Source of the DNA: Streptomyces sp. CB02056
GTDB lineage: Bacteria; Actinomycetota; Actinomycetes; Streptomycetales; Streptomycetaceae
DNA: 64,000 nucleotides
Direction: 5' to 3'
NCBI RefSeq assembly: GCF_001905545.1
Contig: NZ_LIPD01000004.1
Span: forward strand, 186,001-250,000
Under the pieces are notes generated by a model. The model saw only the letters and a list, made by a program, of their open reading frames with translations. It did not search any database and was not told the DNA's origin. Positions 17,631 through 23,639 of the stretch are shown here, piece by piece (positions within the stretch are counted from its first letter, which is position 1; every line of letters starts with the position of its first letter). Position numbers and translations under genes: made by a program.

Positions 17631-17659
17631 CATTCTGCATTGTGCGGCGCGCCTGTCAA
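17631..17659 (-). promoter_or_regulatory. marR promoter
   Basis: On the minus strand, a perfect -35 TTGACA (17659-17654), a 17-bp spacer and AGAATG (17636-17631). Confidence 0.5.
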
Positions 17660-18066
17660 GGGGGTGGTCCGTCAACCCGCCCGCCGAGGGCGGGACTTCG
17701 ATGGGAGCCGGACGTGCGATCCGCGAGAGTGCGTCGGCCGCCCGAGCCGCCAGCCAACCGTTCCCGTACGCCGGAGCCGCGTATCGGCCCGTTCGAATGA
17801 CGCTGCCGAGGGACGGGGCGGGACGGGCGGTGCGGCGGCGGTCCGTGGCGGGGGGCCGATCGGGACGAGGGGTGACGGGGGAGTGCTCCAGCCGACTGAT
17901 CCTGCGAGATAGGCATACGAACTGTATTTCCGCTGGTGGGATCGGCGATTCTGACGGGGCGTGAGGCCGGACGGGTCGCGGCGCCGGTTGCGGCGGGGTG
18001 CGGGCCGTGGCTGTCTGAATCGCGGCGGGGCCGACCGGCGCCGCCACTCGATCCAGAAACTCCGTG
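17660..18066. other. Gene-free stretch between marR and the secreted Ala-rich gene
   Basis: No credible coding region: open frames here overlap one another without codon-position bias or ribosome-binding sites. It should contain the promoter of the gene at 18079, but I could not place one. An AT-richer patch lies at 17905-17935. Confidence 0.5.
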
Positions 18067-18078
18067 GAGGAGATTTTC

Positions 18079-18498
18079 ATGCGTGCTCTCAAGCGAGTCG
18101 TGGCTGTCGGCGCCCTCACCGTTCCGCTGGTCCTCGGCTGCGCCGGCCTCGCCTCGGCCGGCACTGGAGGCATCGACGCGAACTACGGCAAGGGCTACTT
18201 CACCGCCAACGAGAACGGCGCCGGTCTCGCGGCCCTCGAATCCCACGTCGGCCCCGATGGCGTCTCGCACGAGGACTTCTGGATCTGGGCGGACGACAGC
18301 GGCGTCACCGGTTCCTTCACGGGTTCGGGTGCCACCTTCGTCGACCCGGCCGCGGCCCCCGCCGACGCCCCGGCCGCCGCGGTCGCCGCGCCCGCCGCCG
18401 CCCCGGCTGCGGCTCCTGCCGCCGCTCCGGTCGAGGCTGCCGCCCCCGCTGCGGCCCCGGCCGAGGCCGCCGCTCCGGCCGCTGCCAACGAGGGCTGA
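18079..18498 (+). CDS. Small secreted Ala/Pro-rich protein
   Basis: 139 residues; family not recognised. A clear Sec signal peptide (MRALKRVVAVGALTVPLVLGCAGLASA) is followed by about 60 residues of ordinary composition (GGIDANYGKGYFTANENG, EDFWIWADDSG). The last 50 residues are almost only Ala and Pro with a few Glu. The ATG is 5 bp after GTGGAGGAG. The low-complexity tail resembles wall-spanning or linker sequence, but no LPxTG or membrane anchor follows, so the mature protein is probably released or wall-associated (inference). Confidence 0.75.
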   Translation: MRALKRVVAVGALTVPLVLGCAGLASAGTGGIDANYGKGYFTANENGAGLAALESHVGPDGVSHEDFWIWADDSGVTGSFTGSGATFVDPAAAPADAPAAAVAAPAAAPAAAPAAAPVEAAAPAAAPAEAAAPAAANEG

Positions 18499-18554
18499 CC
18501 GAGCCCTGCCACCTCGGGCGTGACCCGCACCGTCCCGTCGGGCCAGGCCCACCC

Positions 18555-18588
18555 GGATGCCCGGCCGGTTCCCACCGGCCGGGCATCC
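18555..18588. terminator. Hairpin after the secreted Ala-rich gene
   Basis: Perfect 15-bp arms GGATGCCCGGCCGGT / ACCGGCCGGGCATCC around TCCC, 56 bp after the stop. Confidence 0.75.
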
Positions 18589-18651
18589 GCCCGTGGCGGT
18601 CGCACCACAGCGGTGACCCGCGCCACAGGGGCGATCCGCACCGGAAAAGCA

Positions 18652-18680
18652 GAAAGGCCCCAGATCAACTGGGGCCTTTC
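18652..18680. terminator. Bidirectional terminator of tRNA-Leu
   Basis: GAAAGGCCCCAG and CTGGGGCCTTTC, 12-bp arms with loop ATCAA, 7 bp beyond the 3' end of the tRNA. T-rich sequence follows on both strands. Confidence 0.8.
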
Positions 18681-18686
18681 TTTCGG

Positions 18687-18771
18687 TGTCCGAGGGGGGA
18701 CTTGAACCCCCACGCCCGATAAAGGGCACTAGCACCTCAAGCTAGCGCGTCTGCCATTCCGCCACCCGGAC
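18687..18771 (-). tRNA. tRNA-Leu (anticodon GAG)
   Basis: 85-nt class II tRNA with a long variable arm. Acceptor stem GTCCGGG pairs with CTCGGAC (one G-T pair). The anticodon arm is CTAGC-TTGAGGT-GCTAG, giving anticodon GAG, which reads CTC/CTT. The T arm contains GGTTCAAGTCC. The discriminator is A, and CCA is not encoded, as is usual in streptomycetes. Confidence 0.95.
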
Positions 18772-18824
18772 TAGGTGTCGTCCTCGCGGCTTCCGATCTC
18801 TCGTCCGTCGCGCTGACAGATGTA

Positions 18825-18854
18825 ACTGTAGCAAAGATCGGCTTGGGGTCCCAA
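18825..18854 (-). promoter_or_regulatory. Candidate tRNA-Leu promoter
   Basis: On the minus strand, TTGGGA (18854-18849), an 18-bp spacer and TACAGT (18830-18825), about 54 bp upstream of the tRNA 5' end. Confidence 0.4.
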
Positions 18855-18898
18855 AACGGTTTCCGGCGGGCTCCCGGCGGGCGGGTCCGACGGGTGGC

Positions 18899-18988
18899 GG
18901 GGGCAAGGGGCGGCGTGTGGCGGGGGCGTGACCAGCGGGTTTCGGGGGCAAGGGGCGGCGTGTGGCGGGGGCGTGACCAGCGGGTTTC
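18899..18988. repeat. Two exact tandem copies of a 45-bp unit
   Basis: Units 18899-18943 and 18944-18988 begin GGGGGCAAGGGGCGGCG and end GCGGGTTTC, G-rich on the plus strand. The period is a multiple of three, so open frames pass through it, but it lies in a 350-bp gap between the tRNA and the M20 peptidase gene with no supported coding region. G-quadruplex potential is plausible. Confidence 0.85.
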
Positions 18989-19120
18989 GGGAACGTGCGG
19001 GGGCTGGATCGGGATCGGGGGCTGGGGGAGGATGGGCGGACGTGCTCGTACGGCCCGGGTGCAGGTCCTGGGGGTGGCGCGCTGGTGCGTCGGTGCGGGC
19101 CCAAGACGCGAGGAGTGACC

Positions 19121-20452
19121 GTGAGCGAGCGGAGCGAGTCGGCGGCGCCGAAGGTGACGGCTGAGTCGGAGGTCGCCGAGATCTGTCGCGATCTGATCCG
19201 GATCGACACCAGCAACTACGGGGACGGATCCGGCCCGGGCGAGCGGAAGGCGGCCGAGTACGTGGCCGAGCAGCTCGCCGAGTTCGGGTTGGAGCCGAAG
19301 ATCTTCGAGTCGGCCAAGGGGCGGGCCTCGACCGTGGTCCGGATCGAGGGCGAGGACCGTTCCCGTCCGGGTCTGCTGATCCACGGCCACACCGACGTGG
19401 TGCCGGCCAACGCGGCGGACTGGACCCACGACCCGTTCGGCGGTGAGATCGCGGACGGCTGCGTCTGGGGGCGCGGTGCGGTGGACATGAAGGACATGGA
19501 CGCGATGACCCTGGCGGTCATCCGCGACCGGCTGCGCACCGGGCGCAAGCCCCCGCGCGACATCGTGCTGGCCTTCCTCGCCGACGAGGAGGCCGGCGGC
19601 ACCTACGGGGCGCGCTTCCTGGTGGACAAGCACCCGGGGCTGTTCGAGGGCGTGACCGAGGCGATCGGCGAGGTCGGCGGCTTCTCCTTCACGGTCAACG
19701 ACCAGGTCCGCCTCTACCTGGTGGAGACGGCCGAGAAGGGCATGCACTGGATGCGCCTGACGGTCGAGGGCCGGGCCGGCCACGGCTCGATGGAGAACGA
19801 CGACAACGCGATCACCGAGCTGTGCGAGGCGGTCGCCCGGCTCGGCCGGCACCAGTTCCCGCTGCGGATCACCAAGACCGTCCGGGCCTTCCTGGACGAG
19901 CTGTCGGACGCGCTCGGGGTCGAGCTGGACCCGGAGAACATGGACGAGACGCTGCGCGTGCTCGGCGGCATCGCCAAGATGATCGGCACCACGCTGCGGA
20001 ACACCGCCCAGCCGACCATGCTCGGCGCCGGCTACAAGGTCAACGTGATCCCCGGTCAGGCCACCGCGCACGTGGACGGCCGCTTCCTGCCCGGCTACGA
20101 GGAGGAGTTCCTGGCCGAGCTGGACAGTGTGCTCGGCCCGCGCGTGAAGCGCGAGAGCCTGCACTCGGACAAGGCGATCGAGACCGGCTTCGACGGGGCC
20201 CTGGTCGAGGCGATGCAGACCGCGCTGCGGGCCGAGGACCCGATCGCCCGCGCGGTGCCGTACTGCCTGTCGGGCGGGACGGACGCCAAGTCCTTCCAGG
20301 ACCTGGGCATCCGCTGCTTTGGCTTCGCGCCGCTCCAGCTGCCGCCGGAGCTGGACTTCGCCGGGATGTTCCACGGCGTGGACGAGCGGGTGCCGGTGGA
20401 CGGGCTGAAGTTCGGCGCCCGGGTGCTGGACCGTTTCATCGACGCCTGCTGA
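19121..20452 (+). CDS. M20-family metallopeptidase (dipeptidase/deacylase-like)
   Basis: 443 residues, a cytosolic dizinc hydrolase of the M20/DapE/ArgE/CPG2 clan. Metal and catalytic motifs: HGHTDVVP (first His ligand and Asp), GRGAVDMKDMDAM (bridging Asp), FLADEEAGG (catalytic Glu and Zn Glu), and CLSGGTDAKSF plus a C-terminal MFHGVDERVPVDGL holding the last His ligand. The dimerisation domain (GMHWMRLTVEGRAGHGSM) is intact. GTG at 19121 is preferred because GAGGAG ends 5 bp before it; GTG at 19115 overlaps that site. The substrate, probably an N-acyl amino acid or dipeptide, cannot be told from sequence. Confidence 0.9.
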   Translation: MSERSESAAPKVTAESEVAEICRDLIRIDTSNYGDGSGPGERKAAEYVAEQLAEFGLEPKIFESAKGRASTVVRIEGEDRSRPGLLIHGHTDVVPANAADWTHDPFGGEIADGCVWGRGAVDMKDMDAMTLAVIRDRLRTGRKPPRDIVLAFLADEEAGGTYGARFLVDKHPGLFEGVTEAIGEVGGFSFTVNDQVRLYLVETAEKGMHWMRLTVEGRAGHGSMENDDNAITELCEAVARLGRHQFPLRITKTVRAFLDELSDALGVELDPENMDETLRVLGGIAKMIGTTLRNTAQPTMLGAGYKVNVIPGQATAHVDGRFLPGYEEEFLAELDSVLGPRVKRESLHSDKAIETGFDGALVEAMQTALRAEDPIARAVPYCLSGGTDAKSFQDLGIRCFGFAPLQLPPELDFAGMFHGVDERVPVDGLKFGARVLDRFIDAC

Positions 20453-20492
20453 GCCGTTCCGCGCGGCGGTGCCCGCGCTGATCAGGTGACTG

Positions 20493-20530
20493 GGTCGGCC
20501 CGCTCCCGGGGTTCCGGGGGCGGGCCGACC
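20493..20530. terminator. Hairpin after the M20 peptidase gene
   Basis: GGTCGGCCCGCTCCCGG and CCGGGGGCGGGCCGACC form a long stem about a 4-nt loop, 41 bp after the stop. Confidence 0.75.
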
Positions 20531-20731
20531 GCATTGTCCGAGCTGATGATTGTGGGACAGGAAGAAAGAGATCGACAGAAGCGATTCTGCTCGGAATTCC
20601 AGGCCGATCATGTGTGCGAGATCTCACCGTTGCGGGTGAATGGGAGATCCACTCCGTACCCCGTTTGCCGCAGCGTCGTTCATCCCTGTGCAGCCCGCCG
20701 AACGGGTTGCGTTGTCCATACAGGAGGAATG

Positions 20732-20974
20732 ATGAAGGTCAAGAAGATCGCCGCTGTCGCCGCCGCCACCGGTGGCCTGGTGCTCGCCGCCGCCGGTGTC
20801 GCGTCCGCTCAGGGCGGCGCCGCCGCCGAGGGTGTGGCCGCCGGTTCCCCGGGTGTCGTCTCGGGCAACCAGATCCAGGTTCCGGTGCACATCCCGGTCA
20901 ACCTCTGCGGCAACACCGTGAGCGTCGTGGGCGTGCTGAACCCGGCGTTCGCCAACCACTGCGCCAACTTCTGA
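20732..20974 (+). CDS. Short chaplin (surface amyloid protein)
   Basis: 80-residue secreted hydrophobic protein that assembles into amyloid fibrils on aerial hyphae and spores, lowering surface tension. A signal peptide (residues 1-26, ending VASA) is followed by one chaplin domain with its two cysteines (NLCGN and NHCAN), a VVSGNQIQVPVHIPVN stretch and VSVVGVLNPAFAN. It has no sortase motif, so it is the short ChpD-H type. The second of two adjacent ATGs is preferred by its spacing to AGGAGG. A long chaplin gene follows on the same strand, an arrangement like chpH/chpC in S. coelicolor. Confidence 0.95.
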   Translation: MKVKKIAAVAAATGGLVLAAAGVASAQGGAAAEGVAAGSPGVVSGNQIQVPVHIPVNLCGNTVSVVGVLNPAFANHCANF

Positions 20975-21018
20975 GTCGACCTCCGGGCCGTCGGGGCCTG
21001 TTGAGCCGACTCACGCGA

Positions 21019-21051
21019 GCCCCCGGGCGGCGGACGCGCCGCGCCGGGGGC
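21019..21051. terminator. Hairpin after the short chaplin gene
   Basis: GCCCCCGGGCGGCG pairs with CGCCGCGCCGGGGGC around GACG, with one mismatch or bulge. Confidence 0.65.
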
Positions 21052-21096
21052 GTTCGCGTCCCCGCTGGGATACCGGATACACGGGATCCGACATGA

Positions 21097-21112
21097 TCAC
21101 TCGATCGAGTGA
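21097..21112. promoter_or_regulatory. Perfect 16-bp palindrome between the two chaplin genes
   Basis: TCACTCGATCGAGTGA lies 153 bp before the long chaplin start, in the gap that must hold that gene's promoter. It has no T-run or loop, so it looks like a dimeric-regulator site rather than a terminator. The binding protein is unknown. Confidence 0.5.
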
Positions 21113-21265
21113 AGCGGGGTTTCGTTGCTCAACCTCCCCGTTGGCCTCTCGTTAACCCGTGTGCAGCCGAAGCCCTTGCGTGATTTACGGATATACGGAA
21201 ATTCCGACTTTTTTGCAAGGTTCATGCCAAGGTCGACACGTCGTCTCGAAATGTCAGGGGAAAAC

Positions 21266-22183
21266 ATGAGGAAAGTAGCCAAGAAGGGGATCCTCACGGC
21301 CGTGGCCACCGGCAGTGTGCTGGCCTCGACCGCCGGCTACGCCTACGCGGGGGGCGCCGACGCGCAGGGGGTGGCCACCGGTTCACCCGGTGTCGTCTCG
21401 GGCAACTCGGTCCAGGTGCCGATCGAGGTGCCGATCAATGCCTGCGGCAACACGATCGATGTGATCGGCTTGCTGAACCCGTCCTTCGGCAACCGCTGTG
21501 CCAACGTCAACGGCGGCGGCCATCAGGCGTCCAAGCCCGCCCATGGCGGCCAGTCCGGCGCCACCGGCGCCGACCGTACCGACAGCTCCGGTGCCAGTGG
21601 GAGCCAGGGTGCCACGGCTCCGGCCAGCACCCTCCCGGCCAGCACTCTGCCGGCCAGTACCCTCCCGGCGAGTGCCGTCCCGGACGCCGCGGGTCCGGCC
21701 ACCAAGGTTCCGGGTGCCGATGGCACGGGTGTCGACGTCCCGGGTGCCGGCGCCTCCGGTGTCGCCGCCAACTCGGCGGGCGTGCTCTCGGGCAACAGCG
21801 TCCAGGCGCCGGTGGACGTTCCGGTCAACGCCTGCGGCAACTCGGTGAACGTGGCCGGCGTCGGCAACCCGGCCTTCGGCAACGACTGCGCCAATGTGGA
21901 GAAGGTCGAGAAGGTCACCCCGACGCCGCCGGCCGAGGGCTGCGTGGAGACCTGCCCGACCCCGCCGCAGACCTCCTCCGAGGAGGTGACGAGCGTCGCG
22001 CGCACCGGCGTGGCTCCGGCCACCTCCGCGTCCGCCGCCGTGGCGCCCGCCGCCAAGCCGGCGCCGTCCGCCCAGCTGGCCACCACCGGTGCCGGCAACG
22101 TCGAGCTGCTCGGGGCCGCCGGCCTCGCGATGCTGCTCGGCGGCGGCGTGCTCTACCGCCGGGCCCGGGCCGGCGCCCGCTGA
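21266..22183 (+). CDS. Long chaplin, sortase-anchored (ChpA/B/C type)
   Basis: 305 residues. The order is signal peptide (ending AYA), chaplin domain 1 (VQVPIEVPINACGN...NRCAN), a long Ser/Pro/Ala linker, chaplin domain 2 (VQAPVDVPVNACGN...NDCAN), a second linker with an extra Cys pair (EGCVETCP), the sorting signal LATTG at residues 271-275, a hydrophobic segment and an RRARAGAR tail. Sortase E would attach it to peptidoglycan, where it anchors fibrils of short chaplins. The ATG at 21266 follows AGGGGA; an in-frame ATG at 21251 precedes that site. The first linker carries STLPA repeats. Confidence 0.95.
   Translation: MRKVAKKGILTAVATGSVLASTAGYAYAGGADAQGVATGSPGVVSGNSVQVPIEVPINACGNTIDVIGLLNPSFGNRCANVNGGGHQASKPAHGGQSGATGADRTDSSGASGSQGATAPASTLPASTLPASTLPASAVPDAAGPATKVPGADGTGVDVPGAGASGVAANSAGVLSGNSVQAPVDVPVNACGNSVNVAGVGNPAFGNDCANVEKVEKVTPTPPAEGCVETCPTPPQTSSEEVTSVARTGVAPATSASAAVAPAAKPAPSAQLATTGAGNVELLGAAGLAMLLGGGVLYRRARAGAR
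21623..21670 (+). repeat. Short 15-bp repeats encoding STLPA in the long chaplin linker
   Basis: Three near-identical 15-bp units (GCCAGCACCCTCCCG and variants) encode consecutive ASTLP units. Such slippage-prone linkers vary in length between strains. Confidence 0.7.
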
Positions 22184-22263
22184 CACGGCGGGCGGGGAAC
22201 CAGGGCGCGCGCTGAACGGGACCGGTGCGCGCCCGCCCCCGGACGTACCTGAGGAACGACGCA

Positions 22264-22296
22264 TCCGCGGCCGCCGAGCGAACGGGCGGCCGCGGA
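22264..22296. terminator. Hairpin between the long chaplin and DUF5703 genes
   Basis: TCCGCGGCCGCC and GGCGGCCGCGGA, perfect 12-bp arms around a 9-nt loop. It can stop transcription from both convergent genes. Confidence 0.7.
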
Positions 22297-22340
22297 CGCG
22301 TGAGGGCTCGCTGCCGCCCGGGGCCGCGGTGCCCCGCCCG

Positions 22341-22550
22341 TCACCAGTTCCGGACCTGCCGGATGATCCGCCGCTTCAGCCGGACCGTCCGGCTGCCGTC
22401 GGGGAACAGCCTCAGCCGGTCGAGCTCCCAGTGCCCGTACTCGGCGTGCTCGGTGAGCAGTTGGCGCGCCGCGTTGCGCGTGGTGCCGCGCGGCATGCGC
22501 AGGGACTGGTACTCGTACTCCGGCTGCCGGACCGGCTTCCGTGGGGTCAA
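22341..22550 (-). CDS. DUF5703 family protein
   Basis: 69 residues, basic. The core PEYEYQSLRMPRGTTRNAARQLLTEHAEYGHWELDRLRLFPDGSRTVRLKRRI matches this small actinobacterial family of unknown function. The proposed start is TTG at 22550, because GGAGGAG ends 4-5 bp before it; a GTG at 22571 lies upstream of that ribosome-binding site and has no site of its own. Convergent with the long chaplin gene. Confidence 0.8.
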   Translation of the reverse strand: MTPRKPVRQPEYEYQSLRMPRGTTRNAARQLLTEHAEYGHWELDRLRLFPDGSRTVRLKRRIIRQVRNW

Positions 22551-22571
22551 AACGCTCCTCCTGGGGATCAC

Positions 22572-22900
22572 CTTCAGGCAAGCCTACGGCCTGCCCCGGA
22601 CAGTCGGCCCGGGTATTTCCGGCCGTCCTCCCGTGCGCGGGCAACGGTCGGAACGGGTGCGGCCCCGGCCGCCGACTGACAGTGCATCAGTCCTGTTGCC
22701 GCTGTGGAGGGGATACCCCGATCCCGGCGCGCGAAGCGGCAGCCGGACGGCCTCGGCGGGCCCGGCGTGCGCCCTCCGCGCCCGCTTCGCGCCGGTGGCG
22801 CGTGGGGACGAAGCGGGACGGATCGGACATCAGGGGGGAAGTTGCGGTGAAATCGCGGGTGTAGGTGACAACCGCTGTGCGTGGCGACACCGCGGGGAGA
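22572..22900. other. Gene-free gap upstream of the 201-residue hypothetical gene
   Basis: No supported coding region; open frames on both strands lack start signals. It contains the divergent control signals of the DUF5703 gene and the gene at 22914. Confidence 0.5.
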
Positions 22901-22906
22901 TAGCGT
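22901..22906 (+). promoter_or_regulatory. -10 element for a leaderless transcript
   Basis: TAGCGT ends 7 nt before the ATG at 22914, the spacing expected when transcription starts at the initiation codon. Confidence 0.45.
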
Positions 22907-22913
22907 CTGCACC

Positions 22914-23519
22914 ATGTCTGATGCCGCGCAGCCCACCATTGCCGAGGTACGCGCCGCCGCTGAGGCGGTCAAGGCCGCCATCGACCGTCATCTGGAAGCG
23001 GTGTCAAGCCCCAACGCAGCCGATGATCCCGCCGTCACCGCCGCCTACGAGCAGCTCGCGACGGCGGCCATCGCCTACGACCAGCTCCTGTACGAGGCCT
23101 ACGACGAGGTCACGCCCTTCGAGATCCCCGGGGACGAGGGCCCCGGCGGGTACCACGGCCCCGAACAGCCCGAGGCGATCAGCGTGTTGATCCGCCGTGA
23201 CTACCACGTCGTCGACCCCGAGCGGCTGCGTGCCCAGGCCGAGCGGCTGGACGAGTCGCTGACCCCGGGCGGCGCCGGCGCGGGCGGGGTGAACGCCGCG
23301 ATCGGCGTGCTGTTCGGCGAGTACGAGCCCGACGAGATCGCCGCCCGCAGCGAGGAGTTCGGCCTGGAGGAGGCCGACTCGACGCTCTGGGTCGCGGCCA
23401 CCGAGCCGACCGAGCCGGGCGAGTGGCTGCCCGAGCCCTTCGAGCACGCCGACCCGCAGCTGCTGATCTGCCGGTTCGACGTGAGCGAGGTCTACGACGA
23501 CGAGGACCCGGACGACTGA
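22914..23519 (+). CDS. Acidic conserved-type hypothetical protein (201 aa)
   Basis: Not assigned to a named family. An N-terminal helical half (IAEVRAAAEAVKAAIDRHL, AYEQLATAAIAYDQLLYEAYD) is followed by an alpha/beta half and a very acidic end (DVSEVYDDEDPDD). No signal peptide or membrane segment, so it is cytosolic. The ATG lies 7 nt after TAGCGT and has no ribosome-binding site, suggesting leaderless expression. A strong hairpin follows. Codon use is typical of the neighbourhood. Confidence 0.75.
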   Translation: MSDAAQPTIAEVRAAAEAVKAAIDRHLEAVSSPNAADDPAVTAAYEQLATAAIAYDQLLYEAYDEVTPFEIPGDEGPGGYHGPEQPEAISVLIRRDYHVVDPERLRAQAERLDESLTPGGAGAGGVNAAIGVLFGEYEPDEIAARSEEFGLEEADSTLWVAATEPTEPGEWLPEPFEHADPQLLICRFDVSEVYDDEDPDD

Positions 23520-23554
23520 CGCGGACAGGACGACCGACGCCGTGCAGGACGGCC

Positions 23555-23590
23555 GACGGGCGGGCCCGGGAACACCGGGGCCCGCCCGTC
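23555..23590. terminator. Bidirectional hairpin between convergent genes
   Basis: GACGGGCGGGCCC and GGGCCCGCCCGTC, perfect 13-bp arms extended by further G-C pairs. It lies between the 201-residue gene and the RecD-like gene. Confidence 0.8.
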
Positions 23591-23639
23591 GTGCGTTCCG
23601 GCCGGCGGCCCGTCGGAGCGGGGCCGGCCGGAACGCCGG

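Noticed and set aside
18687..18771. tRNA-Leu as an attachment site of an integrated element
   Set aside because: No integrase, no duplicated tRNA 3' end and no phage or ICE genes nearby.
18899..18988. CRISPR array
   Set aside because: Two direct copies abut without spacers, and no cas genes are present.
18743..19215. Open frame across the 45-bp repeat encoding Pro/Arg/His-rich repeats
   Set aside because: No start signal or codon bias, overlaps the tRNA and the M20 gene start; explained by the repeat period being a multiple of three.
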